A stretch of DNA of 50,031 bases, from contig NZ_JAAOEN010000027.1 in assembly GCF_011320225.1 (NCBI RefSeq), positions 1 through 50,031 on the forward strand, written 5' to 3'. Positions 32,649 through 41,970 of this stretch are shown in pieces; within the stretch, counting starts at the first letter, position 1; each line of letters starts with the position of its first letter. The position numbers were made by a program, and so were the translations under genes. The notes below the pieces were generated by a model. It searched no databases. It was not told the DNA's origin and saw only the letters and a list, made by a program, of their open reading frames with translations. The DNA is from Phytoactinopolyspora limicola (GTDB lineage Bacteria; Actinomycetota; Actinomycetes; Jiangellales; Jiangellaceae).

Positions 32649-35477
32649 TCAGTTCATCGCCGCCCGCGTCTTGGGGTCACCGTGGCAGCGTTTGAACTTC
32701 TTCCCAGACCCGCACGGGCATGGCGCGTTCCGCGAGACGGTGTCGTACTCGCCGCCCCCGTTGTCCGACGCCGAAGCGTGAGCGCCCCGCGCACCGCCGG
32801 GGCCAGACGCCACCGCGGAGCCTGCCGAGCCCGAGCGTTCCACCCGCCGCTGCACGTCGGCGTCGCCGTCGACAGTGGGCGCCGTGTACTGCAACTGCGC
32901 CGGACGGCGCACCGGGGTGAGCCCCGCGGCCTCGACGACGGGAGCGCCGGCCTCGTCGGATGGCTGATCGCCATCCTTCGGCTTGACCTGGACCTCCAGG
33001 TTGAACAGCAGCCCGACCGATTCCTCCTTGATGCCGTCCATCATCGCCGCGAACAGGTCGAAACCTTCCCGCTGGTATTCGACCAGCGGCTGCTTCTGAG
33101 CGAAGGCGCGCAGGCCGATGCCCTCACGCAGGTAATCCATCTCGTAGAGGTGCTCACGCCACTTGCGGTCGATGACCGTGAGCAGAACCCGGCGTTCGAG
33201 TTCACGCATCACCTCGGAGCCCAGTGTCTCTTCGCGGGTGGCATAGGCGGCCCTGGCGTCGCCGACAAGACGTTCGCCGATGACATCCGGAGAAAGCCGT
33301 TCCCGGCCACCGGCATCCTCGACGATCTGCTCGGGTTCGACCGACACCGGATACAAGGTCTTCAGAGCGGTCCACAGCTGGTCGAGGTCCCACGTCTCCG
33401 GGAAACCCTCACTCGTGGCGCCACGCACGTAGCCACCCACCGCGTCATCGATCATGCCGAGCACCTGGTCGTGCAGGTCTTCACCCTCGAGCACGCGACG
33501 TCGTTCTTCGTAGATGACCTGCCGCTGGCGGTTGAGGACATCGTCGTACTTCAGCACGTCCTTGCGCATCTCGAAGCTCTGTGCCTCACGCTGCGACTGG
33601 GCACTCTTAACCGCACTGCTGACCCGCTTGTGCTCGATGGGTTCGTCGTCGGGCTGGTTGAGCGTGCGCATGATCATCTCGACCCAGTCGGCCTTGAACA
33701 GCCGCATGAGGTCGTCCTGAAGCGACAGGTAGAACCGCGACTCTCCAGGGTCGCCCTGACGGCCGGACCGACCGCGCAACTGGTTGTCGATACGCCGGGA
33801 CTCATGCCGCTCGGTGCCCAGCACGTACAGGCCTCCCGACGCGCGGACCTCGTCCCGCTCAGCGGCTACCTGTGCCTCGTACTTCTCCAGCACCGCCGGC
33901 TCGGCAGCGCTGTACTCCTCTGGATTCTCAACCGGGTCGAGGCCGCGTTGCCGCAGTTCGGCGGCGGCCATGAACTCGTGGTTTCCGCCGAGCATGATGT
34001 CGGTACCACGACCCGCCATGTTGGTGGCGACGGTCACCGCCCCCCGCCGGCCCGCCTGGGCGACGATGGCGGCCTCACGGTCGTGCTGCTTCGCGTTGAG
34101 GATTTCATGGGGCACCCCACGCTTGCGCAACATCTGGGCCAGCCGTTCAGACTTCTCGACGCTGGTGGTGCCCACCAGCACCGGTTGACCCTTCTTGTGG
34201 CGCTCGGCGATGTCTTCGACCACCGCGTTGAACTTCGCGTCCTCGGTCCGATAGATCTGATCGTCGTTGTCCAGGCGCGCCAACGGGCGGTTCGGCGGAA
34301 TCGGCACGACGCCGAGTTTGTAGATCTTGTCGAACTCGCTGGCCTCCGTCATGGCAGTACCGGTCATGCCGGCGAGCTTGTCGTAAAGGCGGAAGTAGTT
34401 CTGCAGCGTCACCGACGCCAGCGTCTGATACTCCTGCTTGATCTCTACGCCTTCTTTGGCCTCGATGGCCTGGTGCATACCTTCGTTGTACCGGCGCCCG
34501 GACAGAACCCGGCCGGTGTGCTCGTCGACGATCAGCACCTGCCCATCGACCACGACATACTCTTTGTCCCGCCGGTACAACTCCTTGGCCTTGATGGAGT
34601 TGTTCAGGAACTGAATGAGCGGGGTGTTGGCGCTCTCGTAGAGGTTCTCGATACCGAGCCAGTCCTCGACCTTCTCGATGCCGGGTTCGAGGACGCCGAT
34701 CGTGCGTTTCTTCTCGTCGACCTCATAGTCGGTGTCGCGGTTCAGCCGCTGGACCAGCTTGGAGAACTCGCCGTACCACTTGGTGGGCTGGTCGGCCGGA
34801 CCGGAGATGATGAGGGGGGTTCGGGCTTCGTCGATGAGAATCGAGTCCACCTCGTCGACGATCGCGAAGAAATGCCCGCGCTGGACCATGTCTTCTTGGC
34901 GCTGCGCCATGTTGTCGCGCAGGTAATCGAAGCCGACCTCGTTGTTCGTGCCGTAGGTGATGTCAGCGGCGTAGGCGGCGCGGCGCTGGGTCGAGTTCAA
35001 TCCATTAACGATGATGCCAACGTCGAGGCCGAGGAACCGGTGAACGCGGCCCATCCATTCCGCGTCGCGGCGGACCAGGTAGTCGTTGACGGTGACGACA
35101 TGGACACCCTTGCCGGCGAGTGCGTTGAGGTAACACGGCAGCGTGGCGACCAGCGTCTTACCCTCACCGGTCTTCATCTCGGCGATGTTGCCCATGTGCA
35201 TGGCCGCGCCGCCCATGATCTGGACGTCGTAGTGCCGCTGCCCCAACGTGCGTTTGGCGGCCTCACGCACCGTGGCGAACGCCTCCGGCAGGAGGTCGTC
35301 CAGGGTCTCGCCGTCCTCGAGCCGCTTACGGAACTCGTCGGTCATGCCGCGTAGTTCGTCGTCGCTCAGGTCGACGAAGTCGGACTCGATGCTGTTGACC
35401 TGCTTGACGATCGCCTCGAGACGCTTAAGGACCTTGCCTTCCCCGGCACGAAGAATCTTGTCGAGAAGAATGGGCAC
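32649..35477 (-). CDS. secA: SecA preprotein translocase ATPase
   Basis: 942 residues, the motor that drives proteins through SecYEG. The start is set at GTG 35477, giving [15 protein letters not shown], because AGGAG sits 9 nt upstream; a TTG at 35486 is in frame but abuts that ribosome site. Visible domains: Walker A MKTGEGKT (about 102-109), [19 protein letters not shown] (about 206-224), helicase motifs in NBD2 ([30 protein letters not shown]), and a C-terminal zinc motif [13 protein letters not shown] (Cys920, Cys922, Cys931, His932) for SecB or ribosome contact. This is the housekeeping SecA1 type by length and zinc tail. It exports the many Sec substrates in this window. Confidence 0.98.
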   Translation of the reverse strand: MPILLDKILRAGEGKVLKRLEAIVKQVNSIESDFVDLSDDELRGMTDEFRKRLEDGETLDDLLPEAFATVREAAKRTLGQRHYDVQIMGGAAMHMGNIAEMKTGEGKTLVATLPCYLNALAGKGVHVVTVNDYLVRRDAEWMGRVHRFLGLDVGIIVNGLNSTQRRAAYAADITYGTNNEVGFDYLRDNMAQRQEDMVQRGHFFAIVDEVDSILIDEARTPLIISGPADQPTKWYGEFSKLVQRLNRDTDYEVDEKKRTIGVLEPGIEKVEDWLGIENLYESANTPLIQFLNNSIKAKELYRRDKEYVVVDGQVLIVDEHTGRVLSGRRYNEGMHQAIEAKEGVEIKQEYQTLASVTLQNYFRLYDKLAGMTGTAMTEASEFDKIYKLGVVPIPPNRPLARLDNDDQIYRTEDAKFNAVVEDIAERHKKGQPVLVGTTSVEKSERLAQMLRKRGVPHEILNAKQHDREAAIVAQAGRRGAVTVATNMAGRGTDIMLGGNHEFMAAAELRQRGLDPVENPEEYSAAEPAVLEKYEAQVAAERDEVRASGGLYVLGTERHESRRIDNQLRGRSGRQGDPGESRFYLSLQDDLMRLFKADWVEMIMRTLNQPDDEPIEHKRVSSAVKSAQSQREAQSFEMRKDVLKYDDVLNRQRQVIYEERRRVLEGEDLHDQVLGMIDDAVGGYVRGATSEGFPETWDLDQLWTALKTLYPVSVEPEQIVEDAGGRERLSPDVIGERLVGDARAAYATREETLGSEVMRELERRVLLTVIDRKWREHLYEMDYLREGIGLRAFAQKQPLVEYQREGFDLFAAMMDGIKEESVGLLFNLEVQVKPKDGDQPSDEAGAPVVEAAGLTPVRRPAQLQYTAPTVDGDADVQRRVERSGSAGSAVASGPGGARGAHASASDNGGGEYDTVSRNAPCPCGSGKKFKRCHGDPKTRAAMN

Positions 35478-35684
35478 GAGGGTCAACTCCTAGGCACAGT
35501 TCTGCGAGGCGGTCAAGGCCGGCGGGTGAGCGGCCCCGACGTCCCCATGGTACGCGGCAATTCCCACCAAAGATAACGACTCAGCAGCACCCTAGGTTTC
35601 CTGGCCCGCACCGTCCGTCCCGGCTCCGGACCGCCCACGATATCCGGTTGCCGACTGGGTACAACACCTGGGCACGATACCGTC

Positions 35685-36803
35685 ATGGAACCGTCCACGC
35701 TCACCAGCGATCGCGTCCTTCTCTCCCCTCCGGGGCCGGACGACGTCGAGCGCATCGCACAGCTGTGCCAAGATCCCCTCATCCAGGAATGGACCACTGT
35801 TCCAGTCCCGTACACGCTGGCCGACGCACTCACCTTCGTCACAGTGTTCATCGCTGACGGCTGGTCCCGCGGCACCGCGCTGACCTGGGCCATCCGCGAG
35901 CCGAGCACCGGCCGCGTCGATGGCATGATCGGTGTTGACCTCTCCGGTGACGGCAAGGCCGAGATCGGATTCTGGCTCGATCCGGCAGCCCGTGGACAGG
36001 GCATGATGGCACACGCGGTGCGGCTGGTGGCCGAGCATGTGTTCTCCCGCGCCGACCTCGGCGTCACCCACATGATGTGGTGGGCCTACGTGGGCAACTG
36101 GCCGTCACGCCGCGTCGCGTGGGCTACCGGGTTTCGCTACGAGGGTATGGTGCGCGGCGGCGAGCCGCAGCGAGGCCAGCGACGCGACGCGTGGGTGGCG
36201 ACCCTCCGCCCCGGTGAACCGATGGCGCCGGCCAGCCCGTGGCTCGACGTCCCGACGATCCACGGTGAACGGTTGTCGCTACGCCCGTTCGAGGACACCG
36301 ACGTAGACAACGTCACCGAGGCATGCAGCGATCCGACAACCCAGTACTGGGCCAGCAACCTACCCAACCCCTATACCTCAGACGACGCTTCGCGGTTCAT
36401 CCACCGGACCCGAGAAGACGCCGCCACCGGCAGCGCGGTGCACTGGGCCACCACTCTTCCGGCCGGAGGACCAAGTGTCGCCACGTTCGCGCTGCGGCTA
36501 CTGGGGCCACACAACGATCAGGCGACCATTGGTTATCTCGTGCACCCGAAGGCACGCCGCCTGGGCATCGCGACCGAAGGCCTCCAGATGGTGGTGCGGC
36601 ACGCGTTCATCCCGGTCGAGGACGGCGGCCTTGGGCTGCGACGACTGATGATCCAGCACGCCGAAGGCAACGAGGGTTCACGCAAGGTGATCGAACGGGC
36701 CGGTTTCCGGTACATAGGCGTCGAGCGCGGAGAGCAACGGTTGTCCGGTGGCACCACCGTCGACGGCCATCGCTACGACCTACTCCCCGACGACCTCCCC
36801 TAA
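35685..36803 (+). CDS. Double GNAT-domain acetyltransferase (RimJ/RimL type)
   Basis: 372 residues with two tandem GNAT domains. The first (about 1-180) begins MEPSTLTSDRVLLSPPGPDD and contains LDPAARGQGMMAHAVRLV, the acetyl-CoA pyrophosphate loop (R/Q-x-x-G-x-A-like). The second (about 182-370) begins IHGERLSLRPFEDTD and has HPKARRLGIATEGLQMVV. Each ends with a conserved RV/ViERAGF or RVAWATGF core. RimJ/RimL-like enzymes acetylate protein N-termini or small amines, but the double form has no fixed substrate. The start ATG 35685 lacks a clear ribosome site. It converges with the YcaQ-like gene, with the repeat element between. Confidence 0.9.
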   Translation: MEPSTLTSDRVLLSPPGPDDVERIAQLCQDPLIQEWTTVPVPYTLADALTFVTVFIADGWSRGTALTWAIREPSTGRVDGMIGVDLSGDGKAEIGFWLDPAARGQGMMAHAVRLVAEHVFSRADLGVTHMMWWAYVGNWPSRRVAWATGFRYEGMVRGGEPQRGQRRDAWVATLRPGEPMAPASPWLDVPTIHGERLSLRPFEDTDVDNVTEACSDPTTQYWASNLPNPYTSDDASRFIHRTREDAATGSAVHWATTLPAGGPSVATFALRLLGPHNDQATIGYLVHPKARRLGIATEGLQMVVRHAFIPVEDGGLGLRRLMIQHAEGNEGSRKVIERAGFRYIGVERGEQRLSGGTTVDGHRYDLLPDDLP

Positions 36804-36811
36804 CCCCGTTG

Positions 36812-37272
36812 TGCACCTGATCTCCGTTTTGGCGCCTGATCGTTTTTGTGGCGACGATCAGATGCGGATGTGATGGCGACGTCGCTGGTCAACGTGTCGC
36901 AACATCGTCTGGGACCATCTCACGATACGGGCACAAAACGATCAGATGCACGATCGAGCCGTTGACGTTCGTTAGCGCATCTGATCGCCAGATATCCGTA
37001 CGGTACGCCGATCCCGACCGGGGGCGCCGGCTCGAGGTGGGGCAGACGCCGGAACGTCTGTTGCCGTCGCGGGCGCGAGCCACCATGCCCGTCACCCGAT
37101 CAGATGCACAACTCGACAGAAATCGTTCAGTAGTGCATCTGATCGCCAAGCATCCAGACCTTGAGATGCGATCAGATGCACCAACTGCGCCGTCGCGCGC
37201 CGTCAACACGTCGTTCGCACATCTGATCACCTCGGTAGAAACGATCAGGCGCCAAAACGGAGATCAGGTGCA
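36812..37272. repeat. 461-bp element with 34-bp terminal inverted repeats and internal hairpin array
   Basis: Perfect 34-bp inverted ends lie at 36812-36845 and 37239-37272, with inner core TTTTGGCGCCTGATCG. Between them, GATCAGATGC(AC) occurs forward at 36856, 36940, 37098 and 37170 and inverted (GTGCATCTGATC, with variants) at 36977, 37133 and 37217. That makes three forward/inverted hairpin pairs with loops of about 23-36 nt. Flanking text such as ATCTGATCGCCA is partly conserved. No ORF looks real. It fills the space between two convergent genes, starting 8 bp after one stop and ending 18 bp before the other. It resembles BIME or MITE-type repeats, but I see no target-site duplication and cannot tell whether it is mobile. 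Confidence 0.8.
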
Positions 37273-37290
37273 GAAGGAGCCCGGGGCGCG

Positions 37291-38505
37291 TCAGCTCTGT
37301 CTCCGAAGTGCGACGTCCAACTCGGGGGCGAGGTCTCCGACACCGACCACCTCGACGTCGCCGAGGCCCATCCATTCGCTCATCACGACGAGTTCAGCAG
37401 CGAGTTCTTCGGCGGTTTCGTCCGGGGCGGCTAGCTCTGCCCAGGCTGCTTGCACTCGGAGCACGCCGGCCTGCCGGTCTGCTTTGAGATCGACCCGAGC
37501 GACCAGGCGGTCACCGAGCAGGAAGGGCAGCACATAGTAGCCGTGCACCCGTTTGGCCTTGGGGACGTAGATCTCGAGCCGGTACCGAAACCCGAACAGA
37601 GCTTCAGTGCGCGCACGCTCCCAGATCAGGGAATCGAACGGGCTCAGCAGGGCACGTGCGCGCACTCGCCGAGGAGTACGGGCCTCACGGAACAGGTATG
37701 CCGGCCGGCTCCAGCCGTCGACTTCGACCGGCAGGAGCTCGCCGTCCTCTACCAGCTCCGCTATGGCGGCCCGGCTCGGTGCTACGGGAAGGCGGAAATA
37801 GTCTCGTAAACACTGCTCGCTGCCGACGCCGTGAGCACGGGCGGCGATCCGGATCAGCTCACGGTACGCATCTGGCTCCGCCGGGGTAGGTGCACCGATC
37901 ACTTCAGGCGGCAAGACACGTTCTGGGAGGTCGTAGAGTCGCGCGAACGAGCCGTTGCGGCCCGCCGCGGTGATGTCGCCAGCCCAGAACAGGTACTCCA
38001 ACGCGGTTTTGGTGTCCGACCAGTTCCACCCCCAATGGTCACGCCGGCGCGGGGCATCGTCCTCCACCTGCGTGGCCGTGACCGGGCCCAACCGTTTCAC
38101 CTCGTCAAGCACCCACGCCACGAACTCGGGCTGCTCCTGGGCCAGGCGCCGCATATGACCCCACGCCCCCTCGCTGGCTTGCGCCATTCGATGCCGGAGC
38201 AACGGTTGGTACTGCACCGGGATCAGCGATGCCTCATGGGCCCAATATTCGAACAACATGCGGGGGGACCGGCTGGCAGCATCGTCCAGCAGCGTCCGCG
38301 GATACGGCCCGACGCGAGAGAACAACGGCAGGTAATGCGAGCGCGACAGCACATTAACCGAGTCGATCTGGAACAGGCCCACCCGGTTGAGCACTCGGCG
38401 CAGGATACGCCGATCCGGCCGGGCCGGCCGCGGATCCGCGAACCCCTGCGCGGCCAGCGCGATCCGCCTGGCCGCCGCCTGGGTCAGCTTGTCACGTTGA
38501 ACCAT
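37291..38505 (-). CDS. YcaQ/AlkX-family winged-helix DNA glycosylase
   Basis: 404 residues from ATG 38505. There is no ribosome site, but TAACGT lies 7 nt upstream, so a leaderless start is likely; the longer frame to 38583 has Arg/Trp-rich codons with no support. The family (HTH_42) has tandem winged helices; E. coli YcaQ removes alkylated bases and unhooks interstrand crosslinks. The catalytic Q-x-D is present as [20 protein letters not shown] (Gln46, Asp48). Further landmarks are [62 protein letters not shown] and [19 protein letters not shown]. Length agrees with the family. Confidence 0.93.
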   Translation of the reverse strand: MVQRDKLTQAAARRIALAAQGFADPRPARPDRRILRRVLNRVGLFQIDSVNVLSRSHYLPLFSRVGPYPRTLLDDAASRSPRMLFEYWAHEASLIPVQYQPLLRHRMAQASEGAWGHMRRLAQEQPEFVAWVLDEVKRLGPVTATQVEDDAPRRRDHWGWNWSDTKTALEYLFWAGDITAAGRNGSFARLYDLPERVLPPEVIGAPTPAEPDAYRELIRIAARAHGVGSEQCLRDYFRLPVAPSRAAIAELVEDGELLPVEVDGWSRPAYLFREARTPRRVRARALLSPFDSLIWERARTEALFGFRYRLEIYVPKAKRVHGYYVLPFLLGDRLVARVDLKADRQAGVLRVQAAWAELAAPDETAEELAAELVVMSEWMGLGDVEVVGVGDLAPELDVALRRQS

Positions 38506-38512
38506 GCGGCGG

Positions 38513-38518
38513 ACGTTA
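38513..38518 (-). promoter_or_regulatory. Candidate -10 box, leaderless promoter of the YcaQ-like gene
   Basis: TAACGT on the minus strand, 7 nt before ATG 38505; fits TANNNT. Confidence 0.4.
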
Positions 38519-38595
38519 CCAATCTCCACCGACAACGTCCGCCGCCACCAACAACGTCCGTCGGCGGCACGGCCCAGCCGCACATTCGGGGACTG

Positions 38596-39294
38596 CTACA
38601 CGTCGAGATGGATCACGCCGTAGTCATATCCGTGCCGCCGGTACACAACACTCGGCATCTTGGAGTCGGAGTCGACGAACAGATAGAAGTCGTGTCCGAC
38701 CAGCTCCATCTCGTAGAGGGCTTGATCGCGTGTCATCGGAACACCCTTGTGGGTCTTCTCCCTGACCACCATCGGCCCGTTGCGCTCGATGTATACGTCG
38801 TCGTCCGCGGTCATGGCGGCCGGGCGGGGTTCATCTAACGGCCGCGGATCGGTATCCGGCGTGTCCTGCTCCGCTGGACCGCGCTCCGCGGTGGACTGCG
38901 CTGGGACCGCGGACGGCGGTGTGCCCAGGTCGGCGGGTGGGCTGAGCGGCGCTGTGGCCGCAGCGACGGAGATCGGTGCGCGATTGCCCCGGTGTACCCG
39001 GCGACGATCAGCTGCCTTGCGCATACGGGCGGTGAGTTTGTCGAGTGCGAGATCGAGCGCGGCGAACTTGTCCGCGGAGGCGGCTTCGGCCCGGATCACT
39101 GGTCCTTTCGAGTAGACGGTCAGCTCGACGCGGTCGGAGTGGTCGGCCTGCCGGGGGTTGCGCTCCTTCGAAACCTCGACGTCGACCCGGATGACCTTGT
39201 GATCGAATTTGGACAGCTTGGAGAGCTTGTCGGATACATGATCACGGAAACGATCAGGCACATCGACACGACGGCCCTTGACGACAATATCCAC
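38596..39294 (-). CDS. hpf: Long-form ribosome hibernation promoting factor
   Basis: 232 residues from GTG 39294 (VDIVVKGRRVDVP), with GGGAGG 6 nt upstream; the frame extends further but with no protein-like sequence. The N-terminal S30AE domain (about 1-100) has the beta-alpha pattern ending VTARMRKAADRRR. A Pro/Ala/Thr-rich linker follows. The C-terminal dimerisation domain (about 170-232) begins VYIERNGPMVVREKTHKG and ends HGYDYGVIHLD. Long HPF forms 100S ribosome dimers in stationary phase or stress. It lies downstream of the comF-like gene, as Rv3241c does beside Rv3242c. Confidence 0.95.
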   Translation of the reverse strand: MDIVVKGRRVDVPDRFRDHVSDKLSKLSKFDHKVIRVDVEVSKERNPRQADHSDRVELTVYSKGPVIRAEAASADKFAALDLALDKLTARMRKAADRRRVHRGNRAPISVAAATAPLSPPADLGTPPSAVPAQSTAERGPAEQDTPDTDPRPLDEPRPAAMTADDDVYIERNGPMVVREKTHKGVPMTRDQALYEMELVGHDFYLFVDSDSKMPSVVYRRHGYDYGVIHLDV

Positions 39295-39487
39295 TCGGAA
39301 CCTCCCAGAATGTGGGTCAAGCGGTCGAGAGGACACCCGCATACCGGGCAGCGACCCGGACTTCCTGCTGAGTTGAGGGATGGACCGCGGGTGCCATGCA
39401 CAAACGTTAGCCGCTCGACACCGGTTGTACACGTCGATCTCTGATGTTCGTTACCTCACCTCCCTCGGCGGTGCACATCGTTGGTAG

Positions 39488-40195
39488 TCATGCGGCGAGC
39501 GCCACAACAGCCGCCCCACACGGAGCGGAATCGGCCACAGCCAACGCCCGAGCGGCCTCACGCAGGGTCGCTCCAGTGGTCATCACATCGTCCACGAGCA
39601 CTACACAGTGCCCCGCCAGGAGCCGCCGCGCCAGCCCGCGGACGGCCATCGCGCCGTGCAGGTTCGTCTCTCGCCGCACCCGACCTAGCCCGGCCTGATC
39701 GGCAACCCCACGAACATGTCGAAGGCCGGTCACGACCGTGGCCTCGGCGCCAGATCGCCGGAGCACGGACGCGGCCCGGCGGGTCATACGTAGTACCGGG
39801 TCGTGTCCACGGGCACGTGTGGACGACGGACGGGATGGCACCGGGACCATGACCACTGCCTGATGCTTGTGGTTCGGGCAGGAATCACCCGCCGCCAGCG
39901 CCGTCACCGCGACCGCCAGAGCTTCACCTAGCGGCCGGCTCAACCCCAGGCGGCCACGTTCTTTGTGTTGCACGACGATCGTCCCGGCGGCTCCGGCGTA
40001 CGCGGCAGCGGCGACCACCCGAAGACCCGTCGTGCCCGGCACCTCACGCGGAGGCGATGCCGGCCCGAGCAGGTCAGCCCGGCAGATATCACACAACGTC
40101 GCGCCCGGCGCGGTGCCACACCCAGCGCAGGTGCGGCCGAATGCGAGGTCCGACGCAGCGGCGATCAGCGCATTCCACCACTGACCCGTCGGCAT
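39488..40195 (-). CDS. ComF-family phosphoribosyltransferase
   Basis: 235 residues, ATG with AAGGAGGTGA upstream (spacing about 11). The N-terminal zinc finger has Cys23/Cys26 and Cys35/Cys38 (CAGC, CDIC). The PRPP-binding motif is VVLVDDVMTTGAT at about 198-210, and KERGRLGLSRPLGEALA is the ComF helix. The family is linked to DNA uptake in competent bacteria; in actinobacteria no transformation role is shown and the partner is unknown. It is the fourth gene after mtrA-mtrB-lpqB, 71 bp from lpqB, and may belong to that transcript. Confidence 0.92.
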   Translation of the reverse strand: MPTGQWWNALIAAASDLAFGRTCAGCGTAPGATLCDICRADLLGPASPPREVPGTTGLRVVAAAAYAGAAGTIVVQHKERGRLGLSRPLGEALAVAVTALAAGDSCPNHKHQAVVMVPVPSRPSSTRARGHDPVLRMTRRAASVLRRSGAEATVVTGLRHVRGVADQAGLGRVRRETNLHGAMAVRGLARRLLAGHCVVLVDDVMTTGATLREAARALAVADSAPCGAAVVALAA

Positions 40196-40266
40196 CTAGG
40201 TGGTCACCTCCTTACCAGCGGTTGCCTCCACAAATACGCCTCCCATACGGCACACGACAGCAACGG

Positions 40267-41964
40267 TCACGGGTAGACCGGTGCCTGCCCGTTGCCGATC
40301 TCGGCCCAACTGGTAGGCGAATCGTTCTCCATGAGAGTGCCTTCGTCAGTTGCGGCCACGATGCGCTGCATCGGGCCGGCGGCCACCGACACCGCCCCGG
40401 GGATGGAACCGCGAGCCGACCGCACCTCACCGAAGACATCCAGCGCGTAGACTTCCCGTTCTTGGTCGTCGGGTTCGACGAGCAGGACGAGCCGCTCGGC
40501 GCTCGCCCACGCCACGTCGAGGGCAGTTCCTTCGGGCCCGATACGACGTGGCTCTTCCAACGACAAATGCGCGGGGTCGTCGCCGTCCCGAACCACCACC
40601 GCCAGGTAAGCCATACCGTCGACGATCAGCGCCATCCGGGTGCCGTCGGTGGAAATCGCTACCGACGAAACGTCATGGAGGTCAAGCTCCGGCCCGCGAA
40701 CCGCTACCGGGGAACCGTCCGGCCGTGCGGCGATCACTTCACCGCCGGCGCCGGCCTGGTTCACCGCCCAGATCACGTCATGCCGGTCCCACGCGGGCGA
40801 GGTCAGTCCGGTGCCGTTGAAGACTGTGGTGCGGGGGGCGTCTTGGTCGAATTCCGCCGCGTACAGCTCCGTGCCGTCGGCTCCGACCGCTACCGCCCGC
40901 TCACCGCCAGCCTTCACCGCGACCTCGGTGACGTCACCAGCGACGCCCAGTGGGCCGGCCACCGGTTCGAAACGGTCCACGCCGTCGGGACGCCACACCA
41001 CGTTGCCGTCCAGCACCGCGTGCAACGCTCCACCGATGCTTGCCTGGTCCGGTTCGTAGAGCTCATTGTCCACCGTCGGGTCGACTGCCTCGTCCTGGCC
41101 GAGCAACGGAACTCCGTCGGCGTTCATCACCACCTTGGTGATCTCGGACAGCCCAGCCAACGTGCAAGCGAGCTGCGCGGCCATGTGTTGGCGCTCCATC
41201 TCCACGGTCTCGTGTGCGGCCTCCGTCAGGTCAACCGTGGCGATGCCGGATTCGATCGGGACACTGGGCACACTCAACGCGACTGTTTGAGGGAAGGCGC
41301 TACGTACCGCCGGGCTCAACCACTCGGACGGGCCTTCGAGCAGGGTCTGGGTGAGCAGTGTGGCCACCTGACCATGTTTGGGCAGATACACCGGATCCCG
41401 GACCAGAACCTCGAACGAGGGATCGAAGTAACACACGTTGTGTGACTCGAACTCCCGCTCGAAGTTGGCCTCGGAGATGATGATGCCGTCCGGCGGACCG
41501 GAGATGCGCCATTCTCCGTCGACCCTGCGCACCGGCAGGTCGAGTTCACGAGTGGTGCCGGCGTCCTGCACCGTGTAGGAGCCATCGACGCCGACCTCAC
41601 CAGATACGGTCATGGTCATTCGCAACTGGCCGTTGTCCATGACCTCGATGGTTGGCCGCACTCCCCGGTGAACGGTGACGCCGACACTAGGATCCCATGA
41701 CGACGCGGCGTCAGGGGTGAGGAACTCTTTGGCGACCTCGTACCCCGGCAGATAGGCACTCATGGCATCCACGAAGCCATTAACGATCACCGCCGGATCC
41801 GCGCCGGGGGGTGGTCCTCCGGGGTTGTACGCGGCGAACGCGGGCTGTTCCTGCGCCCGCACGGGGTTGCCGGCCACCACTGGTCCGGACGTGGGCACCC
41901 CGGAGCAGCCGGCCATCAACCCAGCCACACCCAGCGCAAGGGCGATGTTCGCCCGCTTACCCAT
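40267..41964 (-). CDS. lpqB: LpqB lipoprotein, MtrAB accessory
   Basis: 565 residues. Signal peptide and lipobox LMAGC (Cys20), then two GerMN-like domains (about 60-270; VNGFVDAMSAYLPGYEVAKEFLTP and YLPKHGQVATLLTQTLLEGPSEWL) and a C-terminal propeller-like domain with repeated VAxSxDG and VAWASAERLVLLVEP segments. LpqB binds the extracellular part of MtrB and tunes MtrA signalling. It starts 6 nt after the mtrB stop, so the three genes are co-translated or nearly so. Confidence 0.95.
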   Translation of the reverse strand: MGKRANIALALGVAGLMAGCSGVPTSGPVVAGNPVRAQEQPAFAAYNPGGPPPGADPAVIVNGFVDAMSAYLPGYEVAKEFLTPDAASSWDPSVGVTVHRGVRPTIEVMDNGQLRMTMTVSGEVGVDGSYTVQDAGTTRELDLPVRRVDGEWRISGPPDGIIISEANFEREFESHNVCYFDPSFEVLVRDPVYLPKHGQVATLLTQTLLEGPSEWLSPAVRSAFPQTVALSVPSVPIESGIATVDLTEAAHETVEMERQHMAAQLACTLAGLSEITKVVMNADGVPLLGQDEAVDPTVDNELYEPDQASIGGALHAVLDGNVVWRPDGVDRFEPVAGPLGVAGDVTEVAVKAGGERAVAVGADGTELYAAEFDQDAPRTTVFNGTGLTSPAWDRHDVIWAVNQAGAGGEVIAARPDGSPVAVRGPELDLHDVSSVAISTDGTRMALIVDGMAYLAVVVRDGDDPAHLSLEEPRRIGPEGTALDVAWASAERLVLLVEPDDQEREVYALDVFGEVRSARGSIPGAVSVAAGPMQRIVAATDEGTLMENDSPTSWAEIGNGQAPVYP

Positions 41965-41970
41965 CCCCGC

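Noticed and set aside
32598-35354. 918-codon + strand ORF opposite secA
   Set aside because: Mirror of secA codon use; Leu/Val/His-rich composition without domains.
36812-37272. Possible CRISPR array
   Set aside because: Repeats are about 12 bp and alternate in orientation with uneven gaps; no cas genes.
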